Shown: positions 1-7,251 of the stretch, piece by piece
Numbering within the stretch: the stretch's first letter is position 1
How the letters are laid out: each line of letters opens with the position of its first letter
Program-made: the position numbers and the translations under genes
Assembly: GCA_902556425.1 (NCBI GenBank)
Contig: CACDWG010000028.1
Span: forward strand, 1-12,110
Source of the DNA: UBA4421 sp002704225
GTDB taxonomy: Bacteria; Pseudomonadota; Gammaproteobacteria; Pseudomonadales; Azotimanducaceae
Direction of reading: 5' to 3'
DNA: 12,110 nucleotides
Notes under the pieces: generated by a model
Told to the model about the DNA's origin: nothing
Databases searched by the model: none
Seen by the model: only the letters and a program-made list of their open reading frames with translations

Positions 1-1
1 G

Positions 2-1369
2 CGAGGCTTCTATGTCGGCAACCGGAACCTATCCGGTCCCCTGATCGGGCTTTCATTCTTCGCTACCTTCGCTTCCACGAACAGCTACATTGGCCACGCA
101 GGCAAGGGTTATGAGTATGGTTTGGCCTGGATGGTCATGCCATTCATGTTGATCGTCTTTACCTATATTTCCTGGCGCTGGATCGGTCCTCGAACGCGCC
201 TGTTGGCGCGAAATTTTGATGCCCTAACCCTGCCAGATTTTTTGGCAGCGCGTTTTCTTCACGCCAAGAGTGATGGGCGGCACCCTCTGCGTGTCGTCGC
301 GGCTTTAGTCGTCATGCTGTGCAGCCTGCTGTACTTGGTCGCGATTTTTAAGGGTGCTGGGCATTTGTTCGAACGCTTCTTTAACGTGCCCTATCAGGTC
401 GCGATTGGCCTGGCCCTGATTGTGGTGATGCTCTATACGTCTATCGGCGGTTTTGTATCGGTCGTGCGCACGGATGCTCTGCAAGGGGTGCTTATGATGA
501 TTGGTGCGGTACTGATTTTCTATTTCGTGACCCGTGCGGCAGGCGGAGTTGGGGCGATTTCCCAACTGTCTGTTATGCCGGACAAGCAGTTTATCTTTGA
601 ACTCAATGGGGGCATCCCCTTTGTGGTCTTGCTCGGAATCAGCCTCTCGGGTTCGTTGAAGCTTATCGTCGATCCGCGCCAAACCTCACGGTTTTTTGCG
701 CTGAAGGACGAGGCGGCACTGCGCTCGGGAATGTGGGTCGCCATCGTGGGCCTGACCATCGTTCAGCTGTGCTTGTATCCTATTGGGGTCTATGCCCATT
801 TGCTGATTGACGGGGTGACGGATACGGATTTGATCGTTCCCTCATTGGTGAACAATGCCGCGATTTTCCCCCTGTGGGCCGGGGACTTTTTGTTTGTCGC
901 CATCGTTGCGGCCGCTATGTCGTCCATGGACAGTGTGCTGCTGGTCGCCGCGTCGACTGGTTATAAAAATCTCGTGCAGCCGACGTTTCTCAAGGCGCGA
1001 GTGGATGCATCGAAGCCGTTGCGGTGGACCCGATTGATGGTGGTTGCTCTGGCGATATTGGCCGCTGGACTTGCGTTGGAGCCGCCTGGGGACATCCTAC
1101 AAATTACGATATTTTCCGGCAGTCTATATGCGGTGTGTTTTTTACCTGCAGTCGCTCTCGGGCTTTACTGGTCCAGAGGGAGTGCAACGGCGGTTCTGGC
1201 ATCGATGGTGGTGGGCACCGCAACCCTGCTGATTTGGCTGGTTTTGGGATACAACACGCTGATGCATGAAGTCTTTCCGGCCCTTGCAGCGTCAATCGTG
1301 GTCTACGTTATCTGTGCGCTGGGCCATTCCCGGCGCGTAGATCTGAATCAGTTACTGACCGGCGACTGA
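2..1369 (+). CDS. Sodium:solute symporter family (SSS) transporter, 5'-truncated by the window edge
   Basis: Integral inner-membrane protein that should couple Na+ entry to uptake of an organic solute; the substrate cannot be read from sequence. The frame is open from base 2, and the residues before the first in-frame start-like codon (TTG at 122) already look like the family's first helices: FYVGNRNLSGPLIGLSFFATF, then ASTNSYIGHAGKGYEYGLAW. The true start therefore lies upstream and perhaps 30-50 residues are missing. About 455 residues are visible, most of them in hydrophobic segments. Family marks include DPRQTSRFFALKDE in the middle (bases about 671-712) and AAMSSMDSVLLVAAS (bases about 910-954), which matches the Ser-rich helix contributing to the Na+ site. 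It ends at TGA, 7 bases before the stop of the convergent serine hydrolase. The family is near certain; proline, pantothenate or sugar transport would be a guess. Confidence 0.9.
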   Translation, partial: RGFYVGNRNLSGPLIGLSFFATFASTNSYIGHAGKGYEYGLAWMVMPFMLIVFTYISWRWIGPRTRLLARNFDALTLPDFLAARFLHAKSDGRHPLRVVAALVVMLCSLLYLVAIFKGAGHLFERFFNVPYQVAIGLALIVVMLYTSIGGFVSVVRTDALQGVLMMIGAVLIFYFVTRAAGGVGAISQLSVMPDKQFIFELNGGIPFVVLLGISLSGSLKLIVDPRQTSRFFALKDEAALRSGMWVAIVGLTIVQLCLYPIGVYAHLLIDGVTDTDLIVPSLVNNAAIFPLWAGDFLFVAIVAAAMSSMDSVLLVAASTGYKNLVQPTFLKARVDASKPLRWTRLMVVALAILAAGLALEPPGDILQITIFSGSLYAVCFLPAVALGLYWSRGSATAVLASMVVGTATLLIWLVLGYNTLMHEVFPALAASIVVYVICALGHSRRVDLNQLLTGD

Positions 1370-1376
1370 GCCATCG

Positions 1377-2645
1377 CTACTCGACAATGGCCTGATAGGT
1401 CAGCACCTGAAAATCTTGGCGAATGTTGATGTGCGTGTAGGGCCTTACCTGAGTCATCATAATGGCCACAAGCTCTTGCTCCGGATCCAACCAAGAAAGG
1501 GTGCAGTAGGCACCACCCCAGTAGGCGGCGCCGGTAGATAGCGGGGTTGCAGCGGTGCCGCGGTCGACTACGACCCCGTAACCCAGGCCAAACCCCATGC
1601 CGGGTCCTGTCAGCCAAAGCTCTAAGTCGCCCGTGTGATTTTCCAGCATGAGGGAGACGGTGGAGGGGGCCAATAGCCGGACCCCATCCAAACTACCACC
1701 ATTGATCATGGCCAGCTGAAAGCGCAGATAATCTCTGGCCGTAGACACTAATCCCCCAGCTCCGCGGTATAAGGTTTGAGGGCCGTTGATCCACCGGCTT
1801 TCCAAGCTGCCCGGATCTTGTAACTCGATTTTCTTGTCCTTACCCGGACGATATTGGGCCGCCAATCGCGGTGCATCCTTGGCTTCGAGGTAAAAGTGCG
1901 TATCGGTCATGTCCAGCGGTTTGAAAATATGTTCTTTGAAGAACGCATCCAATGACCGACCAGAGATGACTTCGACCAACCTGCCCACGACGTCGGTTGC
2001 TGCCGAATACTGCCATTGCGTTCCGGGCTGATAATTCAGGGGGAGCCCGGCGAGCTTGCTGACCAACTCAGCATTGTCCCTAGGTGGTGTGCGAAATGCC
2101 GCGCGATAGGTTTCGACGTCGCCGATGTAGTTGTTAGCGAGGCCTGCGGTATGGGTCAACATGTCTCGAATCTGAATGGGGCGTTGCAGTGGTTCCAATG
2201 TCTCCGCTGATCCGTTGACCTGGCCGGGAATTTTTACTTTCACATCAGCGAATTCGGGAATGAATTTAGCCACCGGATCGCGCAACTGAAAATGGCCTTG
2301 CTCCCAAAGCATCATCAAAGCCACCGACGTGATTGGCTTGGTCATAGAAGCGATGCGAAAAATTGTATCGTCCTGCATGGCCTTGCCCGCGCCGACGTCC
2401 ATATCACCCAATGCTGAAAAGTGAACGAGTTTGCCCTTGCGCAAAATTGCGGTGATGACACCCGGCGTTAATGACTCATCGATGTAGCGCTGCATGGCGG
2501 GTTCGATTCTCGCCAATCGCGCGGTGGACATACCGACAGATTCTGGGGTCGCAGTCGGTATTTCATCTGCGTTCGCGTTCTCTGATCCAAGGATCAAGGC
2601 TAAGGCTGTGAACAATACAATTGTTGGATTGTTGAAGAATGACAT
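1377..2645 (-). CDS. Secreted serine hydrolase of the beta-lactamase/class C-esterase family
   Basis: Penicillin-binding-protein fold hydrolase, 422 residues, probably an esterase or peptidase-like enzyme acting in the periplasm. The ATG at 2645 is preferred over an upstream in-frame start at 2714: it has AGGAGAA five bases before it and opens a clear signal peptide (hydrophobic residues 8-20, likely cleavage after ANA at 26). Motif 1 is S100-M-T-K103 in FRIASMTKPITS, giving the nucleophile and general base. HTAGL follows at 165-169, motif 2 is Y213-S-A, and WGGAY at 376-380 sits where the third motif falls in EstB-like members. It is the second gene of a minus-strand pair with a GST, 87 bases apart, so cotranscription is plausible. 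This family includes carboxylesterases, D-aminopeptidases and true beta-lactamases. With YSA rather than YAN, an esterase-like role is more likely than antibiotic resistance; the substrate is unknown. Confidence 0.9.
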   Translation of the reverse strand: MSFFNNPTIVLFTALALILGSENANADEIPTATPESVGMSTARLARIEPAMQRYIDESLTPGVITAILRKGKLVHFSALGDMDVGAGKAMQDDTIFRIASMTKPITSVALMMLWEQGHFQLRDPVAKFIPEFADVKVKIPGQVNGSAETLEPLQRPIQIRDMLTHTAGLANNYIGDVETYRAAFRTPPRDNAELVSKLAGLPLNYQPGTQWQYSAATDVVGRLVEVISGRSLDAFFKEHIFKPLDMTDTHFYLEAKDAPRLAAQYRPGKDKKIELQDPGSLESRWINGPQTLYRGAGGLVSTARDYLRFQLAMINGGSLDGVRLLAPSTVSLMLENHTGDLELWLTGPGMGFGLGYGVVVDRGTAATPLSTGAAYWGGAYCTLSWLDPEQELVAIMMTQVRPYTHINIRQDFQVLTYQAIVE

Positions 2646-2650
2646 GAACG

Positions 2651-2657
2651 TTCTCCT
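2651..2657 (-). promoter_or_regulatory. Ribosome binding site fixing the serine hydrolase start
   Basis: Read on the minus strand this is AGGAGAA, five bases before the ATG at 2645. It decides the start, because the longer reading frame to 2714 has no comparable site and would add a hydrophilic stretch in front of the signal peptide. Confidence 0.75.
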
Positions 2658-2669
2658 ATCGGATGGCAG

Positions 2670-2728
2670 CTGCCAGCGCTTTTCAGGAGGCCAGCAGCGC
2701 TGTGTGGGAACCACGGCACTGCTGGCAG
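2670..2728 (-). other. Intercistronic hairpin between GST and serine hydrolase genes
   Basis: The arms CTGCCAGC (2670-2677) and GCTGGCAG (2721-2728) are perfect 8-base inverted repeats. Between them sits a smaller hairpin, GTGG-GAA-CCAC at 2704-2714. There is no T-run on the minus-strand side, so it is not a standard intrinsic terminator. It could be an RNA processing or stability element that lowers hydrolase expression relative to the GST, or chance in a GC-rich gap. Confidence 0.3.
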
Positions 2729-2732
2729 AAGC

Positions 2733-3356
2733 CTACTTGGCAGCTGCTTCCTCGGTCACCCGAGCGATGCTCGGGTGTGTTGCCAGCATCGCCATCAGCT
2801 CACTGATTTGTGGGTAGTCAGCAAGCAGATCCGCGTTGAACATTTTCTGCGAGATGGCCGACGCCAACCCCATGCTGTAGTAGGTGTAAAGATCTGCAAT
2901 GCCAAAGGTTTCGCCAGCGGCATAAGGCTTACAGACCATCAGCTGAGAAACCGCTTGCATGCCACGGGTAACTTCCTGGCGGGTGGTTTCGATCAGTTCG
3001 TCGCTTGCTGTGCCACCAAACATAGCGGCGGGCAGCAGTCGGCGAGCCGCTAATTCAACGTCGAGCTTGATGTGCAGGGCGAGTTCCAAAGCCTTCGCGG
3101 CGGCAACCGGATCGGCGGGCAGTAGGGCTGGCTCTGGCTGAACACGCTCGAGATAGCTGACGATCGCAAGTGACTCAGAAATGTATTCGCCGTTTACCTC
3201 GATGGAAGGCATTTTACCCATTGGGCTGCGTGCCAAATTGTCTTCCTTCTGAGTCGGTGGCGCCTTCACCTCTTCAAACTCCAACCCTTTCTCGATCATT
3301 ACAGCCTTGACGAGACTGTAATAATTGCTCATTCGTAATCCATATAGTTTGATCAT
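2733..3356 (-). CDS. Glutathione S-transferase family protein
   Basis: Cytosolic enzyme of 207 residues, the usual GST length, expected to use glutathione to conjugate or reduce an electrophile. The N-terminal thioredoxin-like domain (about 1-75) begins IKLYGLRMSNYYS, which supplies candidate catalytic Ser/Tyr residues near 10-14. It continues with GKMPSIEV, containing the cis-Pro at 50, and E61-S62 in SESLAIVSYLE, the pair that grips the glutathione gamma-glutamyl group. The C-terminal all-helical domain (about 85-207) carries the folding-nucleus motif GETFGIADLYTYY at 148-160. The ATG is preceded by GGGAGAGG (within 3359-3366). It is the first gene of a probable two-gene unit with the serine hydrolase and is divergent from the sirtuin gene across 113 bases. 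The GST subclass and substrate cannot be assigned. Confidence 0.92.
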   Translation of the reverse strand: MIKLYGLRMSNYYSLVKAVMIEKGLEFEEVKAPPTQKEDNLARSPMGKMPSIEVNGEYISESLAIVSYLERVQPEPALLPADPVAAAKALELALHIKLDVELAARRLLPAAMFGGTASDELIETTRQEVTRGMQAVSQLMVCKPYAAGETFGIADLYTYYSMGLASAISQKMFNADLLADYPQISELMAMLATHPSIARVTEEAAAK

Positions 3357-3469
3357 GTCCTCTCCCTGTTTTTGTATGACTTAAATTATCCGCTTTGAGG
3401 TAACGAGTGTAGCGAACACCTAAACAGAATTCGCTGCCGCATCTGAATAACGCGCTAACGTAGATTGCT

Positions 3470-4297
3470 ATGAATATTGGAAACTCTCAAACGAATCTGG
3501 CCGCTCTAGAAAGATTCATTCAGCAGCGTGAGAACTTGTTGGTCATCACCGGAGCAGGCATCAGCACGGTATCGGGTATTGGTGATTACCGAGACCAAGC
3601 AGGGAACTGGAAGCGGCCACAGCCGGTAAGCCACCAAGATTTTCTGGCGAGCCACGTTTGGCGACAACGCTACTGGGCGCGCAGTCAGCTGGGTTATCCA
3701 TCTTTTTTGGCAGCACAACCCAACGGCGCCCACCATGCGCTGGTGCGCATGGAGCAAGCGGGGCAGCTGTGTGGGTTGGTCACGCAAAATGTTGATCGGT
3801 TGCATCAACAGGCAGGGCATCAAAACGTGGTGGATTTGCACGGCAGACTGGATCAAGTGATCTGTATCGACTGCCGCATGCTGGTGGGTCGCGATATCGT
3901 TCAGGAGTGGTTGGAGGCTCAAAATCCCCAGCTGCAATCGCAAACCTTCAGCCCTGCACCTGACGGTGACGCCGATGTAATCGCAAATTTTTCTGCTATT
4001 GAAGTGCCCAGCTGCGACCAATGTGGTGGGATCTTGAAGCCCCATGTGGTCTTTTTTGGCGACAGCGTTGATCGCGGCGTGGTGGATCACATTAGGGAAC
4101 AGGTGGATTCTGCGGATGGTGTGCTGGTGATTGGTTCTTCCTTGATGGTGTTTTCCAGTTATCGTTTTGTTCGTCAGGCCCACGCTAGGGGAATCCCGAT
4201 TGCTGCGCTGAATCAAGGCGTGACCCGAGCTGATGAGCTGATCACTCTCAAAGTTAACGAATCCAGTACTGTTTTGGACACCCTGGTTCCACGCTAG
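3470..4297 (+). CDS. Sir2-family NAD-dependent protein deacylase (class II, SIRT4-like)
   Basis: Cytoplasmic sirtuin of 275 residues that uses NAD+ to remove acyl groups from protein lysines. The NAD-binding motif GAGISTVSGIGDYRD spans 28-42, TQNVDRLH covers 105-112, and the catalytic His is H124 in DLHGRL. The zinc site has C132 and C135 (CIDC) and C182 and C185 (CDQC), with a long insert between the pairs. LKPHVVFFGDSV (189-200) and GSSLMVFSSYRF (222-233) are the class II (SIRT4-type) versions of these motifs, rather than the class III CobB versions. G38 replaces the usual Pro of GIPDYR. The ATG at 3470 has no clear Shine-Dalgarno sequence, but it lies close to the conserved domain and no better start is seen. 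The gene stands alone or leads into the small secreted protein 57 bases on. Its acyl specificity (acetyl, lipoyl, other acyl) or possible ADP-ribosyl transfer is not predictable here. Confidence 0.93.
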   Translation: MNIGNSQTNLAALERFIQQRENLLVITGAGISTVSGIGDYRDQAGNWKRPQPVSHQDFLASHVWRQRYWARSQLGYPSFLAAQPNGAHHALVRMEQAGQLCGLVTQNVDRLHQQAGHQNVVDLHGRLDQVICIDCRMLVGRDIVQEWLEAQNPQLQSQTFSPAPDGDADVIANFSAIEVPSCDQCGGILKPHVVFFGDSVDRGVVDHIREQVDSADGVLVIGSSLMVFSSYRFVRQAHARGIPIAALNQGVTRADELITLKVNESSTVLDTLVPR

Positions 4298-4310
4298 CGC
4301 AGGGCATAAT

Positions 4311-4318
4311 GGGGGGGG
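4311..4318 (+). repeat. G8 homopolymer tract upstream of the small secreted protein gene
   Basis: Eight consecutive G directly follow CATAAT (4305-4310), a 5/6 match to a -10 hexamer. A poor -35 candidate, CTGGTT (4283-4288), lies 16 bases before it. If that promoter is real, the tract lies between the -10 box and the transcription start, where slippage could change promoter output. The tract is seen directly; the promoter reading is weak. Confidence 0.4.
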
Positions 4319-4354
4319 TAGGATCGGACTACCTTCAGGCAATAGGAGAGAGAA

Positions 4355-4978
4355 ATGGCGAATACACTCTCAATGATGAAATCCAAGGACGTCGGTTTGC
4401 TAGGCGGTTGCAAAATGTTGTTGCTGGCGCCTTTGTTATTTTGCTCTGTGGCAGGCCGCGCGGACGTGGCCGAGCAGGCGCAACCAACCGACGAAGAGGC
4501 GGTTATCGTTGCCCAACAACGGATCAGTGCAATTTTTTCTGGTGACGCCAACGCTCCCGAGCTCCAAGGGGACCAGTGCTTACCCGCCCGGCGTATTCGA
4601 GGTGTTGATGTGCTGGACGGTCGGACATTGGTTTTTGATATGGGAAGGCATCGGAGTTACCTGGTGCGCTTGAACCGTCAGTGCTTTGGGCTACGGCGGA
4701 ATACGCCCATCAGCTACGAAATCCACGGTGGCCGGTTGTGCAAGCACGATGGCATTCGCGCGTTGGAGAATTGGGGCGTCAATCGGCTGGTACCAGGTCC
4801 GCGATGCGCTATTCCATCCTTTATCGAGATTAATGATATCGAGCGTTCGGTGGTACAGGACCGGATTGCAGCGGACAAGGCCGCAAAAGTCGCGCAGCAT
4901 AAAGCCGACAAGGCAGCTCGTAAGGCAGCCAAACGAGCGGCAAGAGAAGCAAGGCGAAACGCGAAAAACGCTGCCTAG
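4355..4978 (+). CDS. Small secreted four-cysteine protein with basic Ala/Lys/Arg tail (DUF6491-like)
   Basis: A 207-residue exported protein of unknown function. The ATG has a good site, GGAGAG, about five bases upstream. Residues 20-33 form a hydrophobic signal core, with likely cleavage near GRA-D at 35-37; the Cys at 30 is not in a proper lipobox, so a lipoprotein is unlikely. The mature core (about 70-160) contains Cys 75, 110, 129 and 151, consistent with two disulfides in the periplasm, and a CLPARRIRGVDVLDGRTLVF stretch. That spacing resembles the uncharacterised DUF6491 family as I remember it; I could not check this. Residues 165-207 are a highly charged, helix-prone segment built of repeated K-A-A and R-A-A units, longer than I expect for that family, and might bind nucleic acid, anionic lipid or cell wall. 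It lies 57 bases after the sirtuin gene and may be cotranscribed with it. Confidence 0.72.
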   Translation: MANTLSMMKSKDVGLLGGCKMLLLAPLLFCSVAGRADVAEQAQPTDEEAVIVAQQRISAIFSGDANAPELQGDQCLPARRIRGVDVLDGRTLVFDMGRHRSYLVRLNRQCFGLRRNTPISYEIHGGRLCKHDGIRALENWGVNRLVPGPRCAIPSFIEINDIERSVVQDRIAADKAAKVAQHKADKAARKAAKRAAREARRNAKNAA

Positions 4979-4985
4979 AAGCCGA

Positions 4986-5006
4986 GCTGCCCAGCTTCAG
5001 GGCAGC
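4986..5006. terminator. Hairpin between convergent genes, possible bidirectional terminator
   Basis: Perfect 7-base stem GCTGCCC (4986-4992) and GGGCAGC (5000-5006) around a 7-base loop, 8 bases after the secreted-protein stop and facing the oxidoreductase stop at 5058. There is no T-run on either side, so termination would be inefficient; it may instead protect the 3' end. Confidence 0.4.
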
Positions 5007-5057
5007 GATGCAGACCGTAAAAGGCGAGCAGCCCGCTAGGGCCGCGCGCGATTGGGT

Positions 5058-6081
5058 TTAGCGATCCAGCACCAGGTCGGCTAATGTTTCCAGCTCGGCC
5101 GGGCTGCGCGCGGAAACGTTGAGCGATGTGACCGGTGTTTCATCCCAAGCCTGCAGGCGATCACGAATTTTATCGATCGATCCGACCAAGGATATTTCAT
5201 CGGCAAGTTTGTCAGGCACCGCCATGGCGGCTTCGTCTTTTTTCCCCGCTAAGTACAGATCTTGAATAACCGCAGCTTCGGCCTCGAAACCAAACCGGCT
5301 GATCAGTTCTTTGTGGAAGTTTCGATCCTTTGCACCCATGCCGCCAATATACAGGGCGAGCATGTGTTTGACCGGGATTAAGCCTTTTTCTTCATCATCG
5401 GTAATGTTGACCACGATCCCCTGAGTGACCTCGAAGTCCGCCTTCGCATTAGACAGCGATGCCGAGTAGACGTCTTGGCGGAATGGCGAATAATAAAGTG
5501 GCAGCCAGCCATCAGCGATTTCCGCTGCCAAGGCAACGTTCTTTGGACCCTCTGCGCCCATCATAATGGGCAGATCTGCGCGCAGCGGATGCACAATGGA
5601 TCTGAGTGGTTTGCCCAGTCCCCAGCTGCCTTCACCGCTGAAGGGCAGTGGGTAATGGGGGGCCATCGCTTGCGACGGGTTCTTCTCGCGCCAACACCTG
5701 CTTGATGATGGAAATGTCCTCTCGTGTGCGAGCCAGCGGTTTGGCAAAGGGGGCGCCGTACCAGCCTTCAACGACTTGAGGTCCAGAAACACCCAGGCCC
5801 AATATCATGCGACCGTTAGACAAATGATCCATGGTCAGAGCAGCCATGGCCATGGCTGTTGGCGTCCGTGCTGAAATTTGACAGATGCCAGTACCCAGCC
5901 GGATGGTATTGGTTTGAGCGCCGATCCACGCCAGTGGCGTAATGGCGTCGCTGCCGTAGGCTTCTGCGGTCCAGACAGAGTCGTATCCTAGGGCTTCGGC
6001 TTTTTGGGCCATACCGATGTGGTGAGTCGGTGGCGTCGAGCCCCAATACCCAAGTGAGAGTCCGAGTTTCATGTCCGTCAT
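5058..6081 (-). pseudogene. Luciferase-like F420-dependent-type oxidoreductase, frameshifted
   Basis: Encodes a luciferase-like monooxygenase family (TIM-barrel) oxidoreductase, expected to use F420 or flavin. The ATG at 6081 follows GGGAGA. The first frame gives 149 residues with family marks: MKLGLSLGYWG, AEALGYDSVWTAEAYGSDA (29-47), TIRLGTGICQ (59-68) and NGRMILGLGVSGPQVVEGWYG (89-109). It then derails to PPLPTALQR and a stop at 5632. The adjacent frame continues the family exactly: HYPLPFSGEGSWGLGKPL, then PIMMGAEGPKNVALAAEIADGWLP and a C-terminal domain to TAA at 5058. Removing one base restores about 340 residues, the normal family length, with the expected DGPHYPLP junction. The disruption is therefore one inserted base in the homopolymer at 5657-5662. 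Both halves otherwise look intact and undecayed, so this is either a recent mutation, a sequencing error or slippage-tolerated expression. It is divergent from the MerR-TPR gene. Confidence 0.88.
5657..5662 (-). other. Single-base insertion site (six-base C run on the coding strand)
   Basis: The coding strand reads GATGGCCCCCCATTAC. With six C the frame goes SDGPPLP and stops; with five C it reads SDGPHYPLP, the family sequence. The total span 6081-5058 is 1024 bases, one more than a multiple of three, which fits a single extra base. Homopolymers like this are typical sites of both real slippage and assembly error. Confidence 0.85.
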
Positions 6082-6363
6082 AAATTCTCCCAGTGATTGT
6101 TGTCGGTGTCTCTTCCTAAGCTCAAAATCCTGCCGCTGTTCAGCAACTGCATTGCGCTAACCTTCCATCCAATACGACAACGAAGCGAGGGCCAATGCAA
6201 GAGGTTCCAGCACTATGATGTCGCAATGTTTAGCGGGCTTTTCGTTCAAAACAATGCATACGTTGGCGAAATGGGCGGCACGCGTAGGCACGGAATGGTT
6301 GCTGCGCTATAGTGTTCGGATACGCCGCTTTGCTGGGGTTAGCAGCCTAAGGCCGATTGCATC
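6082..6363. other. Divergent intergenic region between oxidoreductase and MerR-TPR genes
   Basis: 282 bases holding the start regions of two divergent genes. I see one promoter candidate facing the MerR-TPR gene (listed separately) and no convincing promoter for the oxidoreductase beyond its ribosome binding site. No long perfect MerR-type dyad stood out by eye. A 71-codon frame at 6097-6312 has no family features and is not called. Confidence 0.5.
6285..6313 (+). promoter_or_regulatory. Candidate sigma70 promoter for the MerR-TPR gene
   Basis: TAGGCA (6285-6290, 4/6 to TTGACA) and TATAGT (6308-6313, 5/6 to TATAAT) are separated by 17 bases, the ideal spacing. A start near 6320 would give a leader of about 44 bases. 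The spacing is normal rather than the 19 bases seen at classical MerR-activated promoters. Confidence 0.45.
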
Positions 6364-7233
6364 ATGACAGTTCTCCAATCTCCATCGACCAGGCGCACCG
6401 AGGGTGCCAATGGATACAGCACGCAACATGTGGCGGATTTGTTGGGCCTGTCCGAAACGCGTATCCGAGACTATGTTCGACGTGACTTGCTGACCCCTCA
6501 GCGCACCAGTCATGGACATTTCCGTTTTTCCTTTCAGGATGTGGTGTTTCTTCGTGCGGCAAAGGGGCTTACGGATGCGGCCATCAGTGTGCGCCAAAGC
6601 AACCGAGCACTGACGAAGCTCAGAGCAGACCTCATACAGCTAGACTCTCTGAGTGCTGTTCGGATCTATGCCAACGGTAGCGTCATCGAGGTCCAGGACG
6701 ACGAGAAAGCTTGGGAAGTTGAAAGTGGTCAGCTCACCATGAATTTTTCCATTCAGGAGCTTGCTGCAAACGTTGCGGAGCTTGCCAAAGCGACGGCTGG
6801 TGGAGAAGAAAAAGCACTCGCGGATTTAAATTCCGACGAATGGTACAACTTGGGTTTGGACCTGGAAGAAGTTGATCCACTGCAAGCCCCTGACGCGTAT
6901 CGTGAAGCCATCAAACAAGACCCGCTGAATGCTGATGCTCATGTGAATTTGGGCCGGCTCTATCAACTGAGCGGCGATTTACGTGGTGCGACCCGCCATT
7001 ATCAGTTGGCGCTAGCGTCTCGACCGGATCATCAGCTGGCCAATTACAATCTGGGTACGATTTTTGACGAGCAAGAAGATTGCGAGCGAGCGGCGATCTA
7101 TTATCGCAAGGCAAGTACGGTGCCCGATGCGCATTACAACTTGGCGCGTATTCGTGAACTCGAGGGTGACGAGGTCAACGCTCGTCGTCACCTACGGCTA
7201 TACCATCGTTTGATCGATCAGGAGCAATTTTGA
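6364..7233 (+). CDS. MerR-type HTH regulator fused to TPR repeats
   Basis: A 289-residue protein joining a DNA-binding and a protein-interaction module. Residues 17-66 (YSTQHVADLLGLSETRIRDY, then FSFQDVVFLRAAKGL) form a MerR-like winged helix-turn-helix. A middle part (about 95-145) includes SAVRIYANGSVIEVQDDEKAW. Residues 156-284 contain about three to four tetratricopeptide repeats, seen as EWYNLGLDLEEV, DAYREAIKQDPLNADAHVNLGRLYQLSGD, ATRHYQLALASRPDHQLANYNLGTIF, AAIYYRKA and DAHYNLARIRELEGD. The usual MerR dimerisation coiled coil and small-molecule or metal-binding tail are absent, so TPRs probably replace ligand sensing by protein contact. The ATG has only a weak upstream AAGG. Being divergent from the oxidoreductase gene, it may regulate that gene, itself, or both. 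The gene ends 18 bases from the Fur stop. Architecture is confident; target and signal are unknown. Confidence 0.85.
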   Translation: MTVLQSPSTRRTEGANGYSTQHVADLLGLSETRIRDYVRRDLLTPQRTSHGHFRFSFQDVVFLRAAKGLTDAAISVRQSNRALTKLRADLIQLDSLSAVRIYANGSVIEVQDDEKAWEVESGQLTMNFSIQELAANVAELAKATAGGEEKALADLNSDEWYNLGLDLEEVDPLQAPDAYREAIKQDPLNADAHVNLGRLYQLSGDLRGATRHYQLALASRPDHQLANYNLGTIFDEQEDCERAAIYYRKASTVPDAHYNLARIRELEGDEVNARRHLRLYHRLIDQEQF

Positions 7234-7251
7234 TTCAGCGTGCCCAGCGGA

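Noticed and set aside
1370..1391. GCCAT/ATGGC inverted repeat between the symporter and hydrolase stops
   Set aside because: Only five base pairs with a 12-base loop, no T-run and partly inside the hydrolase coding end; too weak to call a terminator.
2646..2714. N-terminal extension of the serine hydrolase to 2714
   Set aside because: It would bury the signal peptide behind 23 hydrophilic residues; the ATG at 2645 has an ideal ribosome binding site.
3506..4342. Long minus-strand open frame (278 codons) opposite the sirtuin gene
   Set aside because: It lies antisense to a gene with complete sirtuin motifs, has no recognisable domain, and its composition (rich in His, Gln, Pro) is typical of an antisense shadow.
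6097..6312. 71-codon frame in the oxidoreductase/MerR-TPR gap
   Set aside because: No ribosome binding site, no recognisable motif, and it overlaps the best promoter candidate of the MerR-TPR gene.
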